DNA of 64,000 nucleotides, taken from Candidatus Zixiibacteriota bacterium (GTDB taxonomy: Bacteria > RBG-13-66-14 > B26-G2 > WVWN01). Both the position numbers and the translations under genes were made by a program. Positions 54,100 through 62,999 of this stretch are shown one piece after another (position 1 is the first letter of the stretch; every line of letters starts with the position of its first letter). The notes under the pieces are model-generated. The model saw only the letters and a program-made list of their open reading frames with translations. It ran no database searches and was not told where the DNA came from. The stretch covers positions 1-64,000 of the forward strand of contig JAUWLW010000003.1 in the NCBI GenBank assembly GCA_030613505.1. The letters are read 5' to 3'.

Positions 54100-55101
54100 T
54101 CAATATCGTCTTTGGAGCAAGAAATAACTCGCCGTTCCCCACGCGCCGCCGGCGAAGCTAAAGGCGAGCTCGAGCGGAAGGAACGCCAACGCGCCCAGCG
54201 CCATAACGGCGCCGCGCCGCGCCAGGAAAGCCAGCCACCGGAAGTTCAAAGCGTAGACGGCGACGAGCGTCGCCGCCGCGCCCAGCGCGGCCCACTCCCA
54301 AACGAACGGCGCCAGCGCCGCCCATAAAAGAAATAGCCCCGGCGCCGGCAACGACAATATAAACGACGTCGGCACCGACGTCCGGTTGCCCCCCGCGCCG
54401 CGACGCCTCCCCATCCGCAATATGCACCGCGCGAGGGCCGCGCCCCGCCGGACCGCGGTCGTCAACGCGCCCACCGTGCTATATAACTTCCGGTGTTCAA
54501 CTTCGATATCCTTGTCCAGGAAAACCCGGACACCGCGCGCGGCCAGCGTTCGCCCGAAAGCGGTATCTTCCACCGACGGTTTTTTGTAACCTTCGTCCAT
54601 ACCCTCGGCCACCAGGAATACGTCTCTCTTAATTGACGCGCAACTTGTATAGAACAAGTCCACCCGCGCCGGCAATTGTAGATACGTGAAGCGCATCCAA
54701 AGGTTTTTATATTTACTGGCGAAATCAGGCAACGTCGGCAGCTCGGCCTCCACGCCCACGACGGCGTCGACGCCGTCGCCGTATGCGGCCGCGAGCTTTT
54801 CGAATATGTCGGCGGGGACGAAGACGTCGGCGTCGACGAATAGAAGGACGTCGTTACGAGCGGCACGCGCGCCGGCGTTGCGCGCCGCCGCGGGGCCCGG
54901 GCCGCCGTCGTTAGGTACGACGCGAAGCCTATCGCTCTCCGGCAAGGCCGCTAACAAGCCGTCGGTAACGCGGTCGTCGACGACGACAACCTCGCCCGGC
55001 GGGGGCTTTGCCGCGAGAGCGGTCCGTGCGGCCGCCGCGGCCAGCGCGGCGCCGTTCCCTACCGGCATAACGACGGATATATCGGAAGGGTCGTACGTCA
55101 T
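54100..55101 (-). CDS. Family 2 glycosyltransferase with C-terminal membrane segments
   Basis: 333 aa. 'DISVVMPVGNGAALAAAAART', 'VVVVDDRVTDGL', 'GPAAARNAGARAARNDVLLFVDADVFVP' (D-x-D), 'EDTAFGRTLAARG' (ED-x-E-like). The C-terminal ~110 residues contain three or four membrane helices. Substrate unknown; it is 18 bases upstream of the other family 2 enzyme. Confidence 0.85.
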   Translation of the reverse strand: MTYDPSDISVVMPVGNGAALAAAAARTALAAKPPPGEVVVVDDRVTDGLLAALPESDRLRVVPNDGGPGPAAARNAGARAARNDVLLFVDADVFVPADIFEKLAAAYGDGVDAVVGVEAELPTLPDFASKYKNLWMRFTYLQLPARVDLFYTSCASIKRDVFLVAEGMDEGYKKPSVEDTAFGRTLAARGVRVFLDKDIEVEHRKLYSTVGALTTAVRRGAALARCILRMGRRRGAGGNRTSVPTSFILSLPAPGLFLLWAALAPFVWEWAALGAAATLVAVYALNFRWLAFLARRGAVMALGALAFLPLELAFSFAGGAWGTASYFLLQRRY

Positions 55102-55222
55102 TCGTGATAACGCCCGCAGCCGGGCGGTTCCTCGGTGGCCCTCTCCCCACTATCGCGACGTTCGCAGGATACTTCAGCTTACGTCGATTTCGTGCTAAAC
55201 TAGCGCGGCCTTCTCGCCTACT

Positions 55223-56050
55223 ATGTTCGAAGCCCCCAAAATATACGCGCTCTTCGGCGGCGCCGCCAACAACTCGCTCTATCCCGCGACGCTTAATGCG
55301 GCTTTCGCCGCCGCTGGGTTGAAATGGCCGTACGTGCCGTTCCGGGCCGACGGCGAAACGCTGGCCGGGTTGTTCGCGCGGTTGGAAGCCGACGGGTTGG
55401 CCGGCGCCAACTTCATATACCCGTGCGAGGAGGCCGCCGTCGCCCTATGCACCGAACTTTCGGTCGAGGCGGCCGCGCTGGCCGCGGTCGACACCGTCCG
55501 TTGCACGCCGGGCGTCGTAGAAGGTTTCAAACTAGACGTCTACGCCTTCGCGCGTTCGCTGGACGAATTGAAGGCCGAAGTCGCCGGCAAGCCGGTATTA
55601 GTCTTGGGCGCCGGGCCCGCAGGCCGCGCTTGCGGCCTCGCGCTCGAGCGGGCGGGCGCCGCCGTCGCGTACGCCGTCCCGGACGTAACGCGGCCGCGGC
55701 CGGGAGTCTCGACCCAGGCCACGGTTATCAGGATGGAAGACGCGTCGGCCTTTATGGCCAATAAAAAGCCGGTTGCCCTTATTAATACCGCCCCTCCGGC
55801 GTCGGCTTCTGACGCACCTTCCCTTAGCTACGCCGCGATACCAAGCAATTGCTTCGTATACGACCTATCGTGCTTCGCGCGGACGCCCTTGCTCGACGCC
55901 GCGGCCGCGCGCGGTTTGCGCCACGCCGACGGCCTATTAATGCTCCTCCATAAAAGCGGCCGCGCCTTTGAACTATGGACGGGAGGCGAGGCCCGGTTCG
56001 ACGTTATGCGCCGCGCCGCCGCGGCAGAAATCGCCAAGCGCGACACTTAG
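55223..56050 (+). CDS. Shikimate dehydrogenase-like protein, diverged active site
   Basis: 275 aa with the AroE two-domain layout: 'SLYPATLNAAFAAAGL' (substrate domain), 'VLVLGAGPAGRACGLALERAGA' (NADP site), and a C-terminal 'GLLMLLHKSGRAFELWTG' like the family's 'G-ML--Q---F-LWTG'. The usual 'N-V-T-x-P-x-K' lysine region reads 'ANFIYPCEEAA', so the catalytic Lys is missing, while 'KLDVYAF' keeps an Asp. It is convergent with aroK. It may be inactive, changed in specificity, or a regulatory relative of AroE. Confidence 0.75.
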   Translation: MFEAPKIYALFGGAANNSLYPATLNAAFAAAGLKWPYVPFRADGETLAGLFARLEADGLAGANFIYPCEEAAVALCTELSVEAAALAAVDTVRCTPGVVEGFKLDVYAFARSLDELKAEVAGKPVLVLGAGPAGRACGLALERAGAAVAYAVPDVTRPRPGVSTQATVIRMEDASAFMANKKPVALINTAPPASASDAPSLSYAAIPSNCFVYDLSCFARTPLLDAAAARGLRHADGLLMLLHKSGRAFELWTGGEARFDVMRRAAAAEIAKRDT

Positions 56051-56058
56051 AGCGACAA

Positions 56059-56583
56059 CTATTCGCTCGTCACGCCCACCGATTTAATAATACGATCAAC
56101 GACTTCCGCCGGCATAAGTTCGTCGGTTTTTATTTGGAGCGGTACTTTGTCGTATACGGGCCGGCGCTCCGCCTTAAGCTCCCTGATGCGGCGAAGCGGG
56201 TCCGCGCTCTGGAGCAGCGCCCGCGGCTCCTCGCCCTCGAGCCGTTTTTGAATGGTTTCGGGATTAGCGCGCAAAGCCACCACCGCGCGGGATTCCTCGA
56301 ACAAGCGACAATTTTTATCGTCGAGGATGGCGCCGCCGCCGGCGGCGACGACTAGACCCTGCTGCGACGTTAACTCGGCTACGAGCAGGTTCTCTTCGTC
56401 GCGGTATCGGCCTTCGCCGTAGCGGGCGAAGATGCCGGGGATGGATTCCCCCAGCCGTTCGGCGATGACGGCATCCATATCGACGAAGCGCCGCCTGAGC
56501 CGCCCCGCCAGTAACTTGCCGACGGCCGTCTTTCCGGTCCCGGAGAAACCCACCAGGTAGACATTATCTTCGGGAGTTATCAT
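56059..56583 (-). CDS. aroK: Shikimate kinase
   Basis: 174 aa. Walker A 'VGFSGTGKTAVGKLLA', 'FVDMDAVIAERLGESIPGIFARYGEGRYRDEE' in pattern, 'VVAAGGGAILDD' and 'RRPVYDKV'. ATG 56583 has GGAG seven bases upstream; the frame to 56616 is longer without support. It phosphorylates shikimate in the chorismate pathway and is paired tail-to-tail with an AroE-like gene. Confidence 0.93.
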   Translation of the reverse strand: MITPEDNVYLVGFSGTGKTAVGKLLAGRLRRRFVDMDAVIAERLGESIPGIFARYGEGRYRDEENLLVAELTSQQGLVVAAGGGAILDDKNCRLFEESRAVVALRANPETIQKRLEGEEPRALLQSADPLRRIRELKAERRPVYDKVPLQIKTDELMPAEVVDRIIKSVGVTSE

Positions 56584-56688
56584 CCGACGTCTCCAGATAC
56601 CCGGCGAGGTTACCATACCGCGGCGACGGGTGTCAACTCCGCGACGAAGGCGTACTTTCGCCCGCGGAGGGCACTCGTCAACGGGCGC

Positions 56689-56717
56689 TTGCCGCGGCGC
56701 CGCCGTTGTGGTATTAT
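56689..56717 (+). promoter_or_regulatory. Sigma-70-like promoter for prfB operon
   Basis: TTGCCG and TATTAT are separated by 17 bases, with TG one base before the -10, about 28 bases before the prfB ATG. Confidence 0.45.
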
Positions 56718-56744
56718 TCTTTAAATAACCACGGAGATTCGACG

Positions 56745-57858
56745 ATGGAAGACTTAAGCGAACTCGAGCAACAGCTGGATAAACTTACCCGCGCGGTGGA
56801 CGACGTCCGGGACGGCCTTTGACCCGGAAAACACCGCCAACCGTATCGTCGACCTTGAGGAAAAGGCCGGCGCTCCGGACCTTTGGGGAAACCGCGACCG
56901 GGCCCAGGCGTTACTCGCCGAGCTGAGCCGTCTTAAAAAACGGGCCGAAGCGCTTGCCGCGGCCGAAAAGAAGCTTGAGGATTTGGGCGTCTTCTACCAA
57001 CTCTGCCTCGAGGAACAAGCCGCATGCGCCGACTTCGCCTGCGAGCTCTCGGCTCTGGATGCAGAGGTCGAGCGCCTGTCTTTGTTGACCTTCCTGGGAG
57101 GGCCGTACGACGCTTCCGACGCCATCGTGGAGGTCAAACCCGGCGCGGGCGGCGTGGACGCCTCCGATTGGGCCGAGATGCTCTTTAGGATGTACCTCAA
57201 GTGGTGCGAGGCACGGGGGTATCAATGCGACGTCCTGGCGGCCGAGGTCGCCGAAGAAGCCGGCGTACGGCTCACTATGTTCGAAGCCCGCGGCGATTAC
57301 GCGTACGGCAACCTGAGCTGCGAGGCCGGCGTCCACCGCCTGGTGCGGATATCACCCTTCGACCAAAAAGGCCGCCGCCATACCTCGTTCGCCAACGTCG
57401 CCGTGTGGCCCAAACTCGACGAGAAGGTGCAGGTGGAGATAGACGAGAGCAACCTCAAGGTAGACACGTTCCGCTCGTCGGGGCCCGGCGGCCAGCACGT
57501 GAACGTTACGGACTCGGCGGTGCGCATGACCCACCTCCCCACCGGCATCGTCGTATGTTGCCAGGCCGAACGTTCGCAACACCTTAACCGCCTCCGGGCG
57601 CTGGAGGTATTGCGCGCGAAATTACACCAATTAAAAGAGGACGAGCGACGGGCTCGCGTCGAAGACCTCAAGGGGCCCAAACGCGACATCGCGTGGGGGA
57701 ACCAAATACGCTCTTACGTCCTCTTCCCGTACCAGCTGGTCAAAGACTTGCGGACGGGATACGAGACGAGCGACGTCGACGGCGTCCTCGACGGCGGCCT
57801 TGACGAATTGATCGCCGCGGCGCTAAAGTGGCGCGGCAAGAAGGGGGGCCGGAATTAA
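56745..57858 (+). CDS. prfB: Peptide chain release factor 2 with +1 programmed frameshift
   Basis: RF2, ~370 aa, releases chains at UGA and UAA. Translation starts at ATG 56745, reaches CTT-TGA-C at 56817-56823 after 25 codons, and must slip +1 to continue at 56821. Both halves are homologous to RF2 in order. The C-part has 'SSGPGGQHVNVTDSAVRM' (GGQ) and the later 'QVEIDESNLKVDTFR' region. The upstream Shine-Dalgarno-like booster is weak (CGGGACGG rather than AGGGGG). The stop overlaps the next ATG. It is not a pseudogene. Confidence 0.95.
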
Positions 57859-58478
57859 TGGTCGAAAAGTTTCTTAAAGCGGCATTAAGCCGCCCGGTTG
57901 GAGCCGTTACTGCTTTATTGGTAATAAGCGCCACGGCCGCCGGTAGCGAAGAACTCGTCGTCCCCGCGTACCCGGCGGACGTTCGCGACAAACCGTTCGA
58001 GGTCAACGTCGTGACGTGCGGCGCCCTCGACGCCGGCAAACTCGCCGTTTGTAAGGTTATATACAACGACGGCGCATCCGCCTTCGCAGACGCCGCTTCG
58101 GCCGCGTTCGAAAAATGTACCTTCGACGCCGGCCGCGACCGCGCGACTGTTTGGTTCGTCTTCCGCCTGATGCGGGATACGAAAGCGGTAGACGCCTCGC
58201 GCGACCCGGAACGCGAATTCGACGCGGCGCCGGAGTTGGTCGAATACGTAGCACCCACCTTCCCGCCCGGCGCGCCGTCGCTGACGACGGAAGTAGCGCT
58301 GTACCTATTCATCGGCCCCGACGGCGGCGTCTGGTACGCCGAACAAGCCGGCGACGGCGCCGATACCCTTTACGTCGAACGCGCCCTCGCCGCGGCGCGT
58401 AAGTTTAAATTCGAGCCGGCGGTCGTTGGCGGTGAACCTACGGCGACGTGGTACTCGTTCGTATTAGAATTCAAATAA
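57858..58478 (+). CDS. Exported protein with two TonB-like C-terminal domains
   Basis: 206 aa. ATG 57858 overlaps the prfB stop (TAATG). A signal anchor covers residues ~13-33. Two halves each resemble the TonB C-terminal fold ('AVCKVIYNDGASAFADAASAAFEKCTF' in pattern, then 'VALYLFIGPDGGVWYAEQAGDGADTLYVERALAAARKFKFEPA' in pattern). Unlike TonB there is no proline-rich linker. It may be an envelope adaptor; function unknown. Confidence 0.7.
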   Translation: MVEKFLKAALSRPVGAVTALLVISATAAGSEELVVPAYPADVRDKPFEVNVVTCGALDAGKLAVCKVIYNDGASAFADAASAAFEKCTFDAGRDRATVWFVFRLMRDTKAVDASRDPEREFDAAPELVEYVAPTFPPGAPSLTTEVALYLFIGPDGGVWYAEQAGDGADTLYVERALAAARKFKFEPAVVGGEPTATWYSFVLEFK

Positions 58479-58525
58479 AACGGCTCAAGGCCGAAGCCGT
58501 ACAAAGGGCAAAAGGGGTTAGCATA

Positions 58526-58942
58526 ATGCGCGCGTTTATTATCGTAACGACGTTCGCGGTCGCGGCCGCGGCGGCCCAGGGCGGCTTCGTCCCGGCGCAG
58601 CCGATACACGTCGAGCCGCTGGGCGAAATCGAGGTAGAGCCGGGGGTGGTTTTCGCCGACACGGTGGTACTGAAGCTCGCCGTCGACGCCGAGGGGCAAA
58701 TCACGGATGCCGAGGTATGGTCCTCCTCCGGCTACAACGTTGTAGACGCGGTGGCTTTGGCGTCGGCGCGTAAATGCATCTTTATACCGGCCACCCAGGA
58801 CGGCGAGCCCGTCGAATCTTTCTATCAGATTTATTACCGGCTCTCGGCGTACAGAACGCGGAAGTATTTGAGCGCCGAAGAAAAGGCCGGGACGGCCGGG
58901 AAAACACCTCCCCCCGAGGAGGACGATGACGGAGGAGACTAA
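58526..58942 (+). CDS. Exported TonB C-terminal-like protein
   Basis: 138 aa with a signal peptide (MRAFIIVTTFAVAAAAAQG) and a TonB-C type core ('VVLKLAVDAEGQITDAEVWSSSGYNVVDAVALASARKCIFIPA' in pattern). The C-terminus is acidic. It is a relative of the upstream protein; together they may form a periplasmic pair. It overlaps the lysS start by 17 bases. Confidence 0.72.
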   Translation: MRAFIIVTTFAVAAAAAQGGFVPAQPIHVEPLGEIEVEPGVVFADTVVLKLAVDAEGQITDAEVWSSSGYNVVDAVALASARKCIFIPATQDGEPVESFYQIYYRLSAYRTRKYLSAEEKAGTAGKTPPPEEDDDGGD

Positions 58943-61280
58943 AAGCCTGCGCGATATCCGGTTGGACAAGCTCGCCCGCCTTCGCGAGCGAGGGGTCGAC
59001 CCCTACCCCGTGGCGTCGACGCGAAGCCACGTCATACGCGACGTCACGACGGCCTTCGACGAGCTCGAGGGCAAAGAGGTAGCCGTCGTGGGCCGCGTCA
59101 CCGCGCTCCGCCCACACGGCAGGGCCTCCTTCGCCGACGTAACCGACGCCACCGGTAAGATACAGCTGTACTTCAAATCGGACCTGCTGGGCGAGAGGTA
59201 CGAGCTCTTCGACCTCCTGGACCTGGGCGACTTCGTGGGCGCCGCGGGTAAAGTTTTTAAGACTAAAACGGGTGAGATCACGATCGCCGCCGAGGACTTC
59301 ACGCTCCTGGCCAAAGGGCTCCGCACGCCGCCGGTGGTGAAGACCGAAAAAACGGAAGAGGGCGACGTCACCCACGACGAGTTCGCCGACCCGGAGAAGC
59401 GGTACCGGAAGCGCTACCTCGACGTGATGGTCAACCCGCAGGCGCGGGCCTGCGTCCTCACCCACGCCGAAGTGCTCCGGGCGGCGCGGCGGTTCATGGC
59501 GGAACAGGGCTACGCCGAGATCGAGACCCCCATCCTCCAGCCGCTGTACGGCGGCGCCAACGCCTCCCCGTTCACCACCCGACACCGCGACCTGGAGATG
59601 GACCTCTACCTTCGCATCGCCGACGAGCTCTACCTCAAACGCCTTCTCGTCGCCGGCCTCGAGAAGGTTTACGAAATCGGCAAAGACTTCCGCAACGAAT
59701 CCATCGACCGGACCCACTACCCGGAATTCACCATGCTCGAGGCGTACGAGGCCTTCGGCGACTACCGGACGATGATGGCGCTGACCCGGGGCCTTATAAT
59801 CGCCGCCGCGGAAGAGATACGTGGCACGTTGAAGCTGACGTACCAGGGCCGGGAAGTAACCCTCGAGCCACCGTGGGCCCGGGTCTCGCTGGTCGCGACG
59901 TTGAACGAACGGCTGGACGTGGACGTTCTGAATGAAGAGACGCAAACGCTCTCCGACCTTTACGTCCTACATTACCTGAAACGTTACGACGAACCACAGC
60001 GGGGAAATACTGAAACCAATGAGAAAAAAGCGAGAGAAGCTATGTACGGTGCTTCGCGCGCCAAGGTAATCGACGCGCTTTTTGACTTATTAGTGGCTTG
60101 CGATATTTGGAACCCGACGTTCGTGGTGGACTACCCGGCGGAACTTTCGCCCCTCGCCAAAAGGCAACCCGACAACCCGGCGCTCGCAGAGCGCTTCGAG
60201 CTATACCTTTGTAATATGGAAATAGCCAACGCCTTTAGCGAGCAAAACGACCCGGCCGAGCAGCGCAAGGCGCTGGAGGCGCAGGCGGAGGCCGGGGCCG
60301 CCGGCGACGAGGAAGCGCAACAGATGGACGAGGACTTCCTGGAGGCGCTCGAGTACGGCATGCCGCCCGCCGGCGGCTTGGGCGTCGGCATCGACCGCCT
60401 CGCGATGATCCTCTCCGATGCCCCCAGCATCCGCGAGGTCATCGCTTTTCCGTGTATAAAAACGGACATTGAACGAGCGGTAACGAAAGAGGTAGCGCTA
60501 TCCGAACTGAGGCGACTATATATAGAAATTGTAGGTGAAAGTATCGATAAAGACCCGAATAAAAAATACTTAGAATACAAATATGTACCTATGTTAATGG
60601 GGATAGTCGTGGGGGTTAAGCGCTCCACAGCGAAAGGAATCGTAGAATACGATTTGCGTTCTGGGATGGTTAACGACCCGCGTTTCGCGACGAGGAAGTT
60701 TAACGAATACCAAAACAAAATAAGAGCATATTTCGGCGACGAATTCCCTAAAGATAAGTTAGATCACTATTTCCAAGAATTTTATATTAAGGGAGCCGAA
60801 GACGCTGCTATTAAGAATTCGTTATTCGAAATGCACGCGGAGTTAATCGATATCTTAGTATGCGAAGAAAAGATTAGACTTATAGAAAGGATAACCGTCA
60901 TAGGAAAACCTATAAGGGCGAAGACTGGTCCCGTATTCGGATTTGGAGTAAAAGGTGCATGGGATATTAAAGTGGGTAAAGTTTACTTCGCAGTAACGAC
61001 CCAGGGAAGGAACGAAACTTCGTTCAGGATATTCCCGGATTTGAAATACTTTGATTCCACAATAAAGTCAGGGACACTTTCTGGGCTGATAGATTTTACT
61101 AAAAAAAGTGAAAAGCTCAAAATAGGTTTACCGATCGAACGAAGTGAACTAGAAGATAAAATTATAGAACTATCCTTAATTTACGAACCTATACCTTTCC
61201 CGGAAGTCCCGGGACCGCACTCGCTTAGAAAAAAGATAGATAGTATAGATATTACCGAAGACATACTTGCATTATTATAA
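58926..61280 (+). CDS. lysS: Lysyl-tRNA synthetase fused to an inserted 275-aa domain
   Basis: 784 aa. Residues 1-509 are class II LysRS: OB-fold ('VAVVGRVTALRPHGRASFADVTDATGKIQLY' in pattern), motif 1 region, motif 2 ('FRNESIDRTHYPEFTMLEAYEAF' in pattern) and motif 3 ('GGLGVGIDRLAMIL'). A normal LysRS ends a few residues after 'REVIAFP', but here the frame runs on into 275 residues of unknown, AT-rich origin with no start codon of its own. The catalytic domain is otherwise complete. The last ~5 native residues are missing from this copy and occur in downstream copies, so either the enzyme tolerates the fusion or the assembly needs checking. Confidence 0.85.
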   Translation: MTEETKSLRDIRLDKLARLRERGVDPYPVASTRSHVIRDVTTAFDELEGKEVAVVGRVTALRPHGRASFADVTDATGKIQLYFKSDLLGERYELFDLLDLGDFVGAAGKVFKTKTGEITIAAEDFTLLAKGLRTPPVVKTEKTEEGDVTHDEFADPEKRYRKRYLDVMVNPQARACVLTHAEVLRAARRFMAEQGYAEIETPILQPLYGGANASPFTTRHRDLEMDLYLRIADELYLKRLLVAGLEKVYEIGKDFRNESIDRTHYPEFTMLEAYEAFGDYRTMMALTRGLIIAAAEEIRGTLKLTYQGREVTLEPPWARVSLVATLNERLDVDVLNEETQTLSDLYVLHYLKRYDEPQRGNTETNEKKAREAMYGASRAKVIDALFDLLVACDIWNPTFVVDYPAELSPLAKRQPDNPALAERFELYLCNMEIANAFSEQNDPAEQRKALEAQAEAGAAGDEEAQQMDEDFLEALEYGMPPAGGLGVGIDRLAMILSDAPSIREVIAFPCIKTDIERAVTKEVALSELRRLYIEIVGESIDKDPNKKYLEYKYVPMLMGIVVGVKRSTAKGIVEYDLRSGMVNDPRFATRKFNEYQNKIRAYFGDEFPKDKLDHYFQEFYIKGAEDAAIKNSLFEMHAELIDILVCEEKIRLIERITVIGKPIRAKTGPVFGFGVKGAWDIKVGKVYFAVTTQGRNETSFRIFPDLKYFDSTIKSGTLSGLIDFTKKSEKLKIGLPIERSELEDKIIELSLIYEPIPFPEVPGPHSLRKKIDSIDITEDILALL
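60358..60452 (+). repeat. lysS 3'-end repeat, copy A (inside lysS)
   Basis: Encodes '[18 protein letters not shown]...[10 protein letters not shown]' and then changes abruptly to AT-rich sequence. About 88% of the first 93 bases match copy C (11 differences counted by eye). Confidence 0.8.
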
Positions 61281-61288
61281 TACTAGCG

Positions 61289-61352
61289 ATCTTCCTAGCC
61301 TATGCTCCTAACATCCGAGAGGTAATAGCCTTCGCGTAACTGCGGGTTAAAT
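61289..61352 (+). repeat. lysS 3'-end repeat, copy B (degenerate)
   Basis: Reads [11 protein letters not shown]-stop-L-R-V-K-stop, aligning codon for codon with the end of copy C. One codon is TAA where C has CAG. It marks the end of the first inserted module. Confidence 0.75.
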
Positions 61353-61369
61353 AATATTAACGGTAAAAT

Positions 61370-62026
61370 ATGGTTTGGAATATAGATAAAATATGGCCTT
61401 GGGCCGTTGGATATATATGCATTATTGGTTGCGTAATAATATTCCGTCTTATATCTAATCGGAGAAAACTTAGGACGGGCGCCGGTAAAAAACCAACGTC
61501 GGAAGTTGAACGGAAAATATTCAATTTCCAAGAATTCCTTCTATCATTAGCGATATTCGGATTAATCCTCAATTTTTACAGCCTCGAACTTAATAGGATT
61601 AATACCGAGAAAAATTTGGAAAACTATGAGGTAACTAATAGACCATATATCTTTATTAGGAAAATTAACGGCAAATTAGATAAAACTACGAATGTTTTAA
61701 ACTGTAGAGTCGCGATAATTAACACAGGTTCTGTACCGAGTTTGAATACTAAAATCACTGGCAAGGTTTTTTTTGGTGATGAATCCTACGAAAGCAAAGA
61801 TAAACCAGGTTATTCAGCGATTTATCCGGAATCCTTAGTCTGGACCAGGTTCGGTTTTCCCGTTGATCCAGTAAAACCCGTTAAAATCGTTAATAAAGTG
61901 ACTTATTCCGATTACCGCGGGTATTTATACGAATACGAAGTCCATATTAGATATAATCGCGAGTTCCATAGTTTCACGTTCGAGAAATCTGACGAGACTA
62001 TTACTAAACCTCAATTACCTAATTAA
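61370..62026 (+). CDS. Hypothetical membrane protein in lysS insertion
   Basis: 218 aa, AT-rich. Two N-terminal membrane helices ('WPWAVGYICIIGCVIIF', 'FQEFLLSLAIFGLILNFYSL') are separated by a basic loop. A C-terminal soluble domain follows, with a 'CRVAIINTGSVPSLN' beta-sandwich feel. No family recognised. It is the cargo of the second module between lysS tail copies B and C. No clear ribosome site. Confidence 0.65.
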   Translation: MVWNIDKIWPWAVGYICIIGCVIIFRLISNRRKLRTGAGKKPTSEVERKIFNFQEFLLSLAIFGLILNFYSLELNRINTEKNLENYEVTNRPYIFIRKINGKLDKTTNVLNCRVAIINTGSVPSLNTKITGKVFFGDESYESKDKPGYSAIYPESLVWTRFGFPVDPVKPVKIVNKVTYSDYRGYLYEYEVHIRYNREFHSFTFEKSDETITKPQLPN

Positions 62027-62145
62027 AAAGCCCGCGTATTATTTCGGGAGTAAGACGTAGGGAATTAAAGGGTAAGATCGCCGGCAGTAAGAAAGGTTAA
62101 TGGGCTTCGTAAAGGTACTCATTTGGCCTGCTATAATATTCTCCA
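62027..62145 (+). other. Gap before third lysS tail copy
   Basis: No gene seen. It contains a TATAAT box (62132-62137) without a matching -35. It forms the right edge of the AT-rich insertion, which changes to GC-rich DNA at about 62146. Confidence 0.3.
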
Positions 62146-62261
62146 GCATGCCGCCCGCCGGCGGCCTGGGCGTCGGCGTCGACCGCGTCGCGATGATCCT
62201 GGCCGACGCGTCCAACATCCGCGAGGTCATCGCGTTCCCGCAGCTTAGGGTAAAAAAGTGA
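62146..62261 (+). pseudogene. lysS 3'-end fragment, copy C (intact stop)
   Basis: From ATG 62148: '[18 protein letters not shown]...[15 protein letters not shown]' then TGA, i.e. the last 37 codons of a LysRS gene with its natural end. It is GC-rich like the host genome and is probably the displaced original tail. It could be translated as a 37 aa peptide, but that is unlikely to be functional. Confidence 0.75.
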
Positions 62262-62285
62262 CGGCTATCTTCTCGCAATAGGCTA

Positions 62286-62999
62286 ATGTTTTCGTATACC
62301 GCCGCCATGGAAGGAATAGAAATCCCCACCCGCGAGCTCGTCTTAGGGCTCGTCGGCGTATACAACCGGGCGCACTGGCCCGCGGCGGCCTTCGGCGCCG
62401 TCGTCGCGTTGGCCGCGGCCGCGTTCGTATTGGCCAGGCCCGGCGCCTTCAGCGACTTAATAGTTAAAATTCTGCTCAACGTGTTGTGGCTCTGGACCGC
62501 CATTATCTTCTTTTGGGGCCGCTTCGCGCCCGATTTCCACGTCGCCTATCTCTTCGCCTTCGCCTTCATACTACAGGGCACTTTTTTCTTTATGGACGCC
62601 TTCTTCGGAACGTTGGAATTCCGACCTTTTAAAAGTCCCGCCACGCTATTAATAGGGTGTTCGTTGATCGGCGTGGCCGGAATCTTACACCCTATTATTT
62701 CGACCTGGCTCGGCCGCGGTTGGCCCGAGCTGAGGCTCGTAGGCACCGCGCCGGGGCCCACCGCGGCATTTACGTTGGCCCTACTCACTTTCACGCTCCA
62801 TAAGCCGAGGCCGCTATTTTTCGTGGTCCCCGCGGCCTGGGCGCTAATCGCCGGCCTTTGCGTCGCCGAGGCCTGGCACTTTTACGAGGAATTAATCCTG
62901 GCCGGCGTCGCGGCCGCGGTTATACTTTATTTCGTAGCCGCCTTATGGCGAACGCTGCCCGTACGCGAATCTAAACCCGCCGGAGGAGCTACCCCATGA
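62286..62999 (+). CDS. DUF6064-family membrane protein
   Basis: 237 aa with about seven membrane helices. The opening 'LVGVYNRAHWPAAAFGAVVALAAAAFVLARPG' in pattern matches the DUF6064 'YN-A-WP' start. Function of the family is unknown. ATG 62286 or 62307 could be the start; neither has a strong ribosome site. It overlaps the next gene by four bases (ATGA), and the two are paralogues. Confidence 0.75.
   Translation: MFSYTAAMEGIEIPTRELVLGLVGVYNRAHWPAAAFGAVVALAAAAFVLARPGAFSDLIVKILLNVLWLWTAIIFFWGRFAPDFHVAYLFAFAFILQGTFFFMDAFFGTLEFRPFKSPATLLIGCSLIGVAGILHPIISTWLGRGWPELRLVGTAPGPTAAFTLALLTFTLHKPRPLFFVVPAAWALIAGLCVAEAWHFYEELILAGVAAAVILYFVAALWRTLPVRESKPAGGATP

Noticed and set aside
56745-57858. prfB as a frameshifted pseudogene
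   Set aside because: The break is exactly the known CTT-TGA-C programmed +1 site of RF2, and both sides are intact.
61289-62261. Second complete lysS gene
   Set aside because: Only the last ~20-37 codons are repeated; no upstream LysRS motifs occur between 61280 and 62146.
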